From an uncultured Chthonomonas sp. (GTDB lineage Bacteria; Armatimonadota; Chthonomonadetes; Chthonomonadales; CAJBBX01): a stretch of DNA of 5,536 bases. Both the position numbers and the translations under genes were made by a program. The notes below the pieces were generated by a model. That model was not told the DNA's origin. It did no database searches and saw only the letters and a program-made list of their open reading frames with translations. The stretch spans positions 1-5,536 of the forward strand of contig CAISOI010000596.1 of NCBI GenBank assembly GCA_903886985.1, read 5' to 3'. Of the stretch, positions 1-5,536 are shown piece after piece; position 1 is the stretch's first letter, and each line of letters begins with the position of its first letter.

Positions 1-55
1 AGGCCGTGAGGAAGGCCCGGCGGTCCATGGAGGGACGAAACAGCGGTGATGGCAT
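1..55 (-). CDS. 5' end of a Tat-exported protein gene (partial, runs off left edge)
   Basis: Only the first codons are in the window. Reading leftward from an ATG at 53-55 gives MPSPLFRPSMDRRAFLTA, open to the edge. The stretch DRRAFL fits the twin-arginine export consensus (RR followed by x-F-L), so the product is probably a folded, exported or membrane-associated protein. A second in-frame ATG at 26-28 would give MDRRAFLTA, an equally familiar Tat start. I prefer the upstream ATG because an AAGG/CAGG purine run lies just before it, while the inner ATG is preceded by pyrimidines. The gene is divergent from the LysR regulator, the usual position for a LysR target. Its enzymatic function cannot be seen. 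The reading rests on 18 codons, so confidence is moderate. Confidence 0.45.
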   Translation of the reverse strand, partial: MPSPLFRPSMDRRAFLTA

Positions 56-112
56 AACGCCTGCCTTCTACGTCATGAAAACGGCCGCCTTGCTAATTTC
101 TCGGTGATTTGC

Positions 113-142
113 ATCAGATGCCGGACTGTGGTCTGATCCGGC
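113..142. promoter_or_regulatory. Two interleaved inverted repeats, possible LysR operator
   Basis: Two perfect 6-base dyads lie in the divergent gap. ATCAGA (113-118) pairs with TCTGAT (132-137) over a 13-base spacer. GCCGGA (120-125) pairs with TCCGGC (137-142) over an 11-base spacer and ends at the base before the GTG start. LysR-type regulators commonly bind imperfect dyads (T-N11-A type) between themselves and a divergent target, so autoregulation is a reasonable inference. The second dyad could also fold in the mRNA and mask the start. No convincing -35/-10 pair was found in either direction, and no Shine-Dalgarno sequence precedes the GTG. Confidence 0.4.
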
Positions 143-1045
143 GTGGAATTTCACCAGCTTCGTTACTTCATCGCCGCCGCCGAGGATTTGAGCATTTCTG
201 CTGCGGCCAAGCGCCTGCATGTGACGCAGCCGGCGCTGAGCCGGCAGATCGCGGTGCTGGAGGGAGAACTGGGGGTGCCCTTGTTTGATCGCATTCGGAA
301 GCGTATTTATCTGACTGAGGCAGGCCGCTTTTTTCTACCGAAGGCGCGGCAGATTGTGTGTGATGCGGAAACCAGTGCGCAGCAGTTGCGCGAGCAGTAT
401 GGGAAGGCACGACGGACGCTGCGGCTGGGATTCCTTGCGCCGTTTCTGGATGACCTGGTGGTGCCTGCGGTGCGGGAATTCCGGCAGCGGCACCCGAAGG
501 CGCAGGTGAGCTTGTTTGAGCTGCCGCCGCGCGCGCAGCTGGACCGGCTGCGGAACCATGAGTTGGACGCGGCGATCCTCGGGAACATCTCGGAGAGTGA
601 TCGTGCCTTCTTCACCACACGCACGCTTTCCCGCCACAAGATGGCGGCGCTGGTTTCGGAAGATCATGCGCTGGCGAAGAAGAAGTCGATCAAGCTGGCC
701 GCGCTGAAGGATGAGCGGTGGGTGTCGCTTTCTGACGCGTCTTTTCCGGGGCGGCGTGAGTTTTTGCGCTCGATTTGTCAGCAAGCGGGATTTGATCCGC
801 AGATCGTGAGTGAGGTTGATTCACTTTCGATGATGCTCGGGACGGTCACCACCATGGGCGGGGTGGCGCTGATTCCGGAGCATGCGAGCAAGATGCCGCA
901 TGGGGGATGTATCTTTGTGCCGCTGGCGGCACCCGTGCCGACGACGGAGCTGCTGCTGGTGCTGCCGAAGCAGGAGGCGAGCAAGGAACTAACGACGCTG
1001 ACGACTTTGATAGCGGAACTGGCGGCGCAGATTGCGAAGGCTTAG
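143..1045 (+). CDS. LysR family transcriptional regulator
   Basis: A complete 300-residue LysR-type transcriptional regulator of normal family length, acting in the cytoplasm as a DNA-binding oligomer. Residues 1-60 form the winged helix-turn-helix. The opening MEFHQLRYFIAAAE is the classic family start, and the recognition-helix region reads TQPALSRQIAVLEGELGVPL followed by FDR. A linker helix follows, and from about residue 92 (LRLGFL) to 290 there is a two-lobed periplasmic-binding-like effector domain. It contains LDAAILG near residue 140 and GGVALIPE near residue 242. The GTG start is fixed by this family N-terminus, although no Shine-Dalgarno sequence is visible. The inducer cannot be predicted. 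The gene is divergent from a probable Tat-exported protein, its likely target, and ends 9 bases before the facing trpC remnant. Its GC content is high. Confidence 0.95.
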   Translation: MEFHQLRYFIAAAEDLSISAAAKRLHVTQPALSRQIAVLEGELGVPLFDRIRKRIYLTEAGRFFLPKARQIVCDAETSAQQLREQYGKARRTLRLGFLAPFLDDLVVPAVREFRQRHPKAQVSLFELPPRAQLDRLRNHELDAAILGNISESDRAFFTTRTLSRHKMAALVSEDHALAKKKSIKLAALKDERWVSLSDASFPGRREFLRSICQQAGFDPQIVSEVDSLSMMLGTVTTMGGVALIPEHASKMPHGGCIFVPLAAPVPTTELLLVLPKQEASKELTTLTTLIAELAAQIAKA

Positions 1046-1054
1046 CTGCGCCCG

Positions 1055-1372
1055 TCATTCCTCATAGGCACGAGCGGACGCCGTGGAGGCGCGGAACTGG
1101 GGCAGATCGATGAGGATGTTTGAGCTGCGCATGAGCGTTTCGCCGATGAGGAGCGAATCGGCGCCGGCTTCGGCGAGGCGGAGAGCGTCAGCGGGAGATT
1201 TGATGCCGCTTTCCGACACCAGGATGATGTCGTCGGGGATTTCCTCGGCGAGTTCTTCGGTGGTGGCGAGATCGACGGTGAAGGACTTCAGGTTGCGGTT
1301 GTTGACGCCGATGATGCGGGCGTCGGTGGCGAGGGCGCGTTCGAGTTCGGGGAGGTTGTGGACTTCAAGTAG
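1055..1372 (-). pseudogene. trpC: C-terminal fragment of indole-3-glycerol phosphate synthase
   Basis: About 105 residues match the C-terminal part of the TrpC (beta/alpha)8 barrel, which converts CdRP to indole-3-glycerol phosphate in tryptophan synthesis. Visible landmarks in order are LLEVH, IIGVNNRNL, LVSESGI and LLIGETLMRS. These correspond to late barrel strands and carry the family's later catalytic or binding residues: the Glu of EVH, an Asn of the NNRNL segment, and Glu-Ser of SESG. The N-terminal half, with the early catalytic Glu and Lys and the later catalytic Lys, is absent, so this piece cannot be an active synthase. The frame stays open upstream to an ATG at 1451-1453, but those extra 27 residues are an out-of-frame reading of the propeller gene. 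The stop is TGA at 1055-1057, convergent with the LysR gene. The break is either a real rearrangement or a chimeric join. Confidence 0.85.
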
Positions 1373-3693
1373 TAATCGAAGATCGCACCATCTGGAGGAT
1401 TCAGACTGGTGGGTTCGTCCGGCGGCAATGGAGTATCCGTATTGCGATTCCATCGCGCTCGCACCGCAGTTTGCGGTGTAAAGAGGGTTACTTCACTTGA
1501 CGCACTAATAGTTTTCAATTGTCGAAGCATCGACATATTGTCCAAAATCCAGAAGCCGCGGCCATGCGTACCAATGACAAGATCGTCCTGATGGATTACT
1601 AGATCGCGAACTGAGGTTCCCGGTAGATTTAGTCTGAGTGGCTGCCAGTTGTCGCCGTCATCAAACGATACATAGACGCTGCGTTCACTGCCACAGAAGA
1701 GCAATCCTTTTCTGATAGGATCTTCCTTAACAGAGTTGATGACCTCGTTGTCAGGCAGGCCATGGGTAATTTCGTTCCACTCTTTTCCACCGTTTCGAGT
1801 CCGGTAGATGTGTGGTCGGATATCGCTCAATCGGAACCGATTTATTGCGGCATAGGCGACATCTTGGTCCGTATGGGACGCTTCGATGATGGAGACTTTG
1901 CTCCAGGCAATTAGTCCTTTTGGAGTGACATCCCGCCAACTCTTACCGCCATCACGCGTAATGTGAATGAGTCCATCGTCTGTTCCCGCCCAGATCAAGT
2001 TGACATCCAATTTTGATAGTCCGAGGGAATATATCACGCCCTTATGTTTTGCAGCATCCGGGTCTAGCTGGTTGAAAATGCCAAAACTCTCTGGCGGAGA
2101 ATAACTTTTACGAGAAAGATCAGGACTGATCTCGGACCAGTGCGTTCCGCCATCCACTGTTTTGAACAAGATTTGCGATGCAAGATAGAGCACATGTGGA
2201 TCAGCAGGAGAAAACTGGATTGGTGCAGTCCGCAGAAATCGATATTTTCCGGTGCGAAGTGCTTCCGGGTGGACGTCTTGAACATCTCCCGTCAACCAAT
2301 CGAAACGAGTCGCTTTGCCGCCATAAATGAGATTCCAATGTAGAGGGTCCGGCGCAACGTAGCCGTATTCTTCAACTCCAACAGGGTGCCATTCACGAAT
2401 GGTAATCTGACCGTCGTTACCTCTGCTTGCGACACCTGCCGAGCCACTCTCTTGTTGACCACCATAAACCCAGTATGGAAATCGATTATCCGTGGCGACA
2501 TGATAAAACTGTGCAGTCGGTTGGTTGTACCAGGAGCTCCACGTCTTGCCACCGTTGACCGAGATTACGGCTCCCTGATCACTAGCGAGGCAGATAATTT
2601 GAGTATTGTTTGGGTTTATCCAAACAGTATGGTAATCGTCTCCACCCGGTGCGCCTCGGATTGCCGTAAAGCTCTTGCCGCTGTCCGTGCTCTTGTAAGT
2701 TGAAGTATTGGCGATATAAATAGTGCCCGCATTCTGCGGGTCAACCTTCACTTCGGCAAAGTCGCCTCCGCGTCCCCATATCCGCATTTCGCCATTTGTC
2801 TTCGTCCAAGTCTCGCCAAAGTTGTCCGACCGATAGACTCCTCCATGTTTGGCATCGGCATCTACCATGGCATAGAGAATATTCGTGGCTCCTCGAGCAA
2901 CCGAGAATCCAATACGTCCCAGTCCATCTTTGAAGGTTGGGAGACCACCTGTTAACTGCTTCCAGGTGCTGCCTCCATCTGCGGACTTAAAGAGACCGCT
3001 ATTTGGTCCATTAACGCTGTTGCCAATCTCCCACGGTGCCTGTCGAGCGGACCAGAGGGATGCGTAAATGGTATCGGAATTACTTGGATCGAACGATATG
3101 GCCGCCGCGCCCGTGTTCTCGTCTTTGTAGAGAACTTTCTCAAAAGTTCGTCCACCGTCCATCGAACGAAAAACTCCGCGCTCTTTGTTGGGACCATAAG
3201 GATGACCAAGGCTCGCAACAAAAATCCTGTCAGGATCGGCAGGATCGACGATGATTGAGGTTATCTGCTGAGCGTCTCGCAGTCCCAGATGTTTCCATGT
3301 TGCTCCCGAGTCCTCAGACTTATAGATTCCGTCTCCGACAGAGAGGTCGGGACGCTGCAGGCCTTCTCCGCTTCCGACGTAGATAACTTCCGGTTTGCTG
3401 GGAGCGACTGCAATAGCGCCTATGGAGCCGGTCAATTGGCTGTCAAAGATCGGTTTCCACACTCGCCCATAGTCGGTGGTCTTCCAGACACCACCGTTGC
3501 AAACGCCGATGTAGAAGACGTTGGGTTGGTCTGGAATACCTGCGACTGCCTGCGTTCGGCCTCCCCGGAAGGGGCCGATGTTTCGCCATTTGAGTGCGGA
3601 GTACAGTTTTGGGTCAATGCCTTGAGCCAGAACAGATACAGATAGAATGCACAGACTAATAGAGGCAAGTGAACGATTTATGAGAGCTTTCAA
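1288..3693 (-). CDS. Secreted Asp-box/sortilin-like beta-propeller protein, 3'-truncated
   Basis: The open frame has 801 residues. Residues 1-23 are a Sec signal peptide (basic start, hydrophobic core, SVLA before Gln24), so the protein is exported. The body is an Asp-box (BNR) propeller related to VPS10/sortilin N-domains. I count eleven boxes of the S/T-x-D/N-x-G-x-x-W/F type, starting near residues 72, 126, 177, 237, 289, 335, 378, 512, 579, 632 and 676. GTHGRGFWILDN (709-718 region) and NPPDGAIFDYYLK are familiar late landmarks. Relatives I recall continue for roughly 250-300 residues more. Here native sequence ends at about residue 777, and the last 24 residues are trpC DNA read in the wrong frame. 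The start is TTG at 3691-3693, supported by AGGAGA (3701-3706) seven bases upstream. The substrate is unknown: such proteins are often named glycosyl hydrolases, but catalytic residues are not evident. Confidence 0.9.
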   Translation of the reverse strand: MKALINRSLASISLCILSVSVLAQGIDPKLYSALKWRNIGPFRGGRTQAVAGIPDQPNVFYIGVCNGGVWKTTDYGRVWKPIFDSQLTGSIGAIAVAPSKPEVIYVGSGEGLQRPDLSVGDGIYKSEDSGATWKHLGLRDAQQITSIIVDPADPDRIFVASLGHPYGPNKERGVFRSMDGGRTFEKVLYKDENTGAAAISFDPSNSDTIYASLWSARQAPWEIGNSVNGPNSGLFKSADGGSTWKQLTGGLPTFKDGLGRIGFSVARGATNILYAMVDADAKHGGVYRSDNFGETWTKTNGEMRIWGRGGDFAEVKVDPQNAGTIYIANTSTYKSTDSGKSFTAIRGAPGGDDYHTVWINPNNTQIICLASDQGAVISVNGGKTWSSWYNQPTAQFYHVATDNRFPYWVYGGQQESGSAGVASRGNDGQITIREWHPVGVEEYGYVAPDPLHWNLIYGGKATRFDWLTGDVQDVHPEALRTGKYRFLRTAPIQFSPADPHVLYLASQILFKTVDGGTHWSEISPDLSRKSYSPPESFGIFNQLDPDAAKHKGVIYSLGLSKLDVNLIWAGTDDGLIHITRDGGKSWRDVTPKGLIAWSKVSIIEASHTDQDVAYAAINRFRLSDIRPHIYRTRNGGKEWNEITHGLPDNEVINSVKEDPIRKGLLFCGSERSVYVSFDDGDNWQPLRLNLPGTSVRDLVIHQDDLVIGTHGRGFWILDNMSMLRQLKTISASSEVTLFTPQTAVRARWNRNTDTPLPPDEPTSLNPPDGAIFDYYLKSTTSPNSNAPSPPTPASSASTTAT
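1360..1372. other. Breakpoint joining propeller gene to trpC
   Basis: On the minus strand the propeller frame reads GAIFDYYLK down to 1363, while the trpC frame begins to make sense at LLEVH (codons at 1358-1372). Both readings are plausible over about 10 bases (CTACTTGAAGT), which suggests a short shared sequence at the join. No target-site duplication, terminal inverted repeat or insertion-sequence end is visible around it. The GC content changes across it. Confidence 0.75.
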
Positions 3694-3846
3694 GGCGGCG
3701 TCTCCTGATAATTACAAACGGTAGGTGACATCTCGATGTAGAACTAACCAATTACGCAGTATCGAAGATGAAGGTGGACCTGATGTAATGATACCGAAAC
3801 CGTGACAATTTATCGAGGATAAGACAGCTTTTGAGAGGCGGGAAGA
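3694..3846 (-). promoter_or_regulatory. Leader region of the propeller gene
   Basis: This 153-base gap separates the acetyltransferase stop from the propeller start. It contains the strong ribosome binding site AGGAGA (complement of 3701-3706), seven bases before the TTG start. A small perfect inverted repeat ACATC-N2-GATGT lies at 3728-3739. I found no well-matched -35/-10 pair and no rho-independent terminator for the upstream gene. The gap length suggests the propeller gene has its own promoter here, but that is inference. Confidence 0.4.
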
Positions 3847-4431
3847 CTATTTGCCAGGAAGCTGCCAGCCCATGAGAACATAAGGTTTTGGCTCGCCCGG
3901 AAAGTCGAATTCATCCACAAGCACTTTCCAACCCTTGCGGAGATACATCCGCATGGCGGGGACGGCGTCGGATTTTGTGGATAGGATGGCACGCGGACAT
4001 GAAAGCCCCAACATCAGGGAGTCATGCAGCTTTCCACCGATGCCATGGCTCTGATGTTCTGGAATTACGGCAACTTCTACCAATTCAAAACAATCGGAAA
4101 GCCAATGGGAAAGAAACCGTTTGCGAAGAGTCTTCTGTACGGCGTCATGGAAATACTGCCCCTGATTGCTTACATATCCATATGCGAAACCGATAAGTTG
4201 TCCCGAATTGCCATCCCGAGCGGCCACGGCGCTAAAGCCCGGACGTGTTAGGTGGCGACGTAGCATCGCCTCAAAGGCTTCTAAGTCCTCAGGCTTCGAC
4301 TTATTCCATGGGGGCGGTTCGAATGCCGCGATATAAACAGAGATAATCTCTTCCCACATCTTGAACAAATCTGTACTGGAGACACGCTCGATTTGCAAGT
4401 CAAGTCCGGTTATCTCTTCAATTCGTTTCAT
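3847..4431 (-). CDS. GNAT family N-acetyltransferase
   Basis: A complete 194-residue protein with the GNAT fold, which transfers an acyl group from acyl-CoA to an amine. The core is motif A: strand FELVEVAVIPEH (about 115-126) followed by the CoA-pyrophosphate loop Q127-S-H-G130-I-G132-G, then helix KLHDSLM. Motif B follows as SDAVPAMRMYLRKGW (154-168), with Tyr163 and the Gly-Trp that usually end the helix before the last strands. An earlier strand pair, GFSAVAARDGNSGQLIGFAYGYV (65-87), is also typical. The ATG at 4429-4431 is the likely start, with only a weak TAGG-type ribosome site before it. A Met at residue 25 is a less likely alternative because residues 1-24 look like a normal first strand and helix. 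The acceptor substrate cannot be told from sequence, and neighbours give no clue. Confidence 0.88.
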   Translation of the reverse strand: MKRIEEITGLDLQIERVSSTDLFKMWEEIISVYIAAFEPPPWNKSKPEDLEAFEAMLRRHLTRPGFSAVAARDGNSGQLIGFAYGYVSNQGQYFHDAVQKTLRKRFLSHWLSDCFELVEVAVIPEHQSHGIGGKLHDSLMLGLSCPRAILSTKSDAVPAMRMYLRKGWKVLVDEFDFPGEPKPYVLMGWQLPGK

Positions 4432-4511
4432 ATAAACAGTAACCTACATCTTGTACGTCCAAAGTTGAAAGGTTTGCAACTCTCGTATCTACGTAAGCGG
4501 TAATGCGGTCC

Positions 4512-4527
4512 CATCCATCGTTGGATG
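4512..4527. repeat. Inverted repeat CATCCA-N4-TGGATG
   Basis: A perfect 6-base dyad with a 4-base loop lies about 80 bases upstream of the acetyltransferase start. No T-run follows on either strand, so it is not a classical terminator. It could be an operator or a chance small hairpin. Confidence 0.3.
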
Positions 4528-4572
4528 TCAGTGTTAGGCACTATCTTGCTGAATCTATATCTGGTTATTTAG

Positions 4573-4770
4573 ACAACTGAAGATCATGGAAAGATTGTCA
4601 AAGTGCGGCTTTCTTATGACAATCAATCAGTGATTCTGTTGGTGAGAAGAACTTCGGAACGCCAGTTTCTGAAAGCGAAAGAGGCTCCAAGAAGCACCAC
4701 TATGGGTGAACCGGGTATTAAATCTCCAACTGCTGCAACACTCTCTGATTTTAGCACCTATAGGGAGTGA
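4573..4770 (+). pseudogene. Possible decayed histidine-kinase ATPase-domain remnant
   Basis: One plus-strand frame begins after a TAG at 4570-4572, has no start codon near its beginning, and ends at TGA 4768-4770. It contains KIVKVRLSYDNQSVILLV (4591-4644), which resembles the strand pair before the D-x-G-x-G box in HATPase_c domains of NarL-type sensor kinases. A neighbouring frame then reads GTPVSESERGSKKHHYG (to 4706), reminiscent of the linker to the HYGLxGM box. The first frame resumes with EPGIKSPTAATL, where a kinase would have xPGIxERAxxL. Together these look like a frameshifted C-terminal kinase fragment. The resemblance is by eye, needs two frame changes, and no H box or N box is seen. 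The opposite strand also has an open reading here, so chance is quite possible. Confidence 0.25.
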
Positions 4771-4790
4771 TTTGGACGATTTTCTTATAC

Positions 4791-4806
4791 TGTTACAAAC
4801 GTAACA
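4791..4806. repeat. Inverted repeat TGTTAC-N4-GTAACA
   Basis: A perfect 6-base dyad with loop AAAC lies just past the 3' end of the OB-like gene (minus direction). It lacks a following T-tract on either strand, so it is a weak terminator candidate at best. An operator is equally possible. Confidence 0.3.
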
Positions 4807-4831
4807 AGTCCCTTAAGTGTTCCATTTGTGC

Positions 4832-5536
4832 CTATTTTGTTGTCGTCGGCGTCTGAAACGCAGTATTACCACAAATATCGCAGCCACGAAAGATACCCGC
4901 GGACCACCGGGCCGCGCGGTTTAGCTTCTCGGAAGCAGTAAGTTCCATGGGCTGAATGCTCGATGGATTGAGAGGGTATAGGTCTAATTCTACGGTATCG
5001 CTCTTCCCTCTGGAAACCACGATGCCAATAATGCGTGCTTTTTGCGATTTTGGTGATTTCCAATTGAGGATGAGATCTTCAATTCCAATCTCTTTGCGAT
5101 TCTTTAACTGGATGTGATACACATGGTCGCCGGAGTCGATATCGAACGAATCCTGTTGTCTGTTTAAAACAATTCCTTCCACCGTGGTTACCGTTGGTAC
5201 ACCTATCTGTGTTGTCGCCGCAGATTTGCCGGTTGCTTCCAGATGATCTGGAATGTTCATATCTGTCAGTGCGATTTTGTTTGCGGCTAAGTGCCTTCCC
5301 GGTCCTTCGACGGTTTCCGCAGATACAGTTCCTTGAATGGCAACAATGTCGCCTGCAACCACTGGTAGTACCATTGCAGAAGGTAAGGTGACTAATAGTG
5401 CCGGACCAGAATCGATCTTAACGAGTGCTCTTCCTGGCAATGAATCAGAACCCATAAGCACCTGGGCGTTCGTCATTCGAACAGGGCTATTTGCAGGCAG
5501 AGCCTCCCACTCTTTACGAATTTGTTCTGGTTTGGA
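4832..5536 (-). CDS. Tandem OB-like extracytoplasmic protein, partial, frameshifted at its anchor
   Basis: The frame is open from the right edge to TAG at 4832-4834. It has 234 codons and its true start is outside the window; an internal Met at 5474-5476 is unlikely to be it, since SKPEQIRKEWEALPANSPVR precedes it in frame. Two beta-rich segments resemble OB-fold domains: about residues 19-92, with ALVKIDSGPALLV and VVAGDIVAIQGTV, and about 115-195, with VTTVEGIVL, DHVYHIQLKN and ARIIGIVV. I recognise no named family. Near residue 216 the reading turns unlike a protein end (RGCDICGNTAF). Skipping base 4888 instead gives a hydrophobic helix, GIFVAAIFVVIL, then RFRRRRQQNR and a stop at 4813-4815, a typical C-terminal membrane anchor with a cytoplasmic basic tail. 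So the intact protein was probably membrane-anchored with outside OB domains, or the sensor half of a larger receptor. The frameshift may be real or a sequencing error. Confidence 0.6.
   Translation of the reverse strand, partial: SKPEQIRKEWEALPANSPVRMTNAQVLMGSDSLPGRALVKIDSGPALLVTLPSAMVLPVVAGDIVAIQGTVSAETVEGPGRHLAANKIALTDMNIPDHLEATGKSAATTQIGVPTVTTVEGIVLNRQQDSFDIDSGDHVYHIQLKNRKEIGIEDLILNWKSPKSQKARIIGIVVSRGKSDTVELDLYPLNPSSIQPMELTASEKLNRAARWSAGIFRGCDICGNTAFQTPTTTK

Larger units (their letters stand above)
4432..4831. other. 400-base region without an intact gene
   Basis: This gap separates the acetyltransferase start from the stop of the OB-like gene, both on the minus strand. It should hold the acetyltransferase promoter. 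A weak pair TTGCAA/TACAAG with 18-base spacing (minus strand, roughly 4447-4478) is the best I see, and it is poor. The gap also holds an inverted repeat at 4512-4527, a possible decayed kinase fragment at 4573-4770, a second inverted repeat at 4791-4806, and the likely original 3' end of the OB-like gene (down to 4813). Confidence 0.5.

Noticed and set aside
90..118. Possible sigma70 promoter for the LysR gene (TTGCTA with 17-base spacing)
   Set aside because: The -10 position reads ATCAGA, which has almost no match to TATAAT.
1373..1453. N-terminal extension of the short TrpC frame (MESQYGYSIAAGRTHQ...)
   Set aside because: It is the propeller gene read in the wrong frame and has no resemblance to a TrpC N-terminus.
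1083..1481. Plus-strand open frame of 132 codons opposite trpC
   Set aside because: It is a shadow frame of GC-rich trpC DNA; the minus-strand trpC match is unmistakable.
1288..3693. Repeated Asp-box codons as a DNA tandem repeat
   Set aside because: The similarity is at protein motif level with irregular spacing (about 40-140 residues); no nucleotide-level tandem repeat is visible.
3694..3720. TAATTA near the propeller start as a -10 box
   Set aside because: No -35 match lies at the right distance, and a transcript from it would start too close to, or beyond, the ribosome binding site.
4619..4745. Minus-strand reading VGDLIPGSPIVVLLGASFAF plus basic tail, resembling a PEP-CTERM-like sorting tail
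   Set aside because: The hydrophobic run is only about 13 residues, there is no PEP motif or upstream exported protein in frame, and no credible start. It also overlaps the kinase-like plus-strand reading.

Overview
The window most likely comes from an acidobacterium (Acidobacteriota, Terriglobia-like). I infer this from the long secreted Asp-box/sortilin-like propeller protein, a family I know as abundant in that group, and from the general look of the proteins. This is recognition, not a database result.

Layout. Bases 1-55 (minus) hold the first codons of a gene that leaves the left edge, with a twin-arginine (Tat) export motif. It is divergent from a complete LysR-type regulator (143-1045, plus, GTG start). 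The 87-base divergent gap holds two interleaved perfect inverted repeats that look like operator DNA. Nine bases after the regulator, facing it, is the C-terminal third of trpC (indole-3-glycerol phosphate synthase), 1055-1372 minus. At about 1360-1372 this fragment is joined, out of frame, to a secreted Asp-box beta-propeller gene (1288-3693, minus, TTG start with a strong ribosome binding site) that has lost its own C-terminal part. Upstream on the same strand are a GNAT acetyltransferase (3847-4431) and, at the right edge, a partial gene for a tandem OB-like extracytoplasmic protein (4832-5536). The reading frame of that last gene is shifted exactly where a C-terminal membrane anchor should begin. 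Between these two, 4432-4831 holds no intact gene, only a possible decayed histidine-kinase fragment and two small inverted repeats.

How the parts relate. The LysR regulator probably controls the divergent exported protein. The three minus-strand genes to the right are separated by about 150 and 400 bases and do not look like one operon; no shared pathway is evident. Left of about 1370 the DNA is clearly more GC-rich (hand-counted 60-base lines give 60-73%) than to the right (about 47-58%). The two sides therefore have different histories, through recombination or through a sequencing or assembly chimera.

I see no convincing new multi-gene system. The points most worth checking are the trpC/propeller junction, the frameshift at 4888 and the operator-like dyads before the LysR gene. 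No CRISPR, tRNA, rRNA or insertion sequence was seen.
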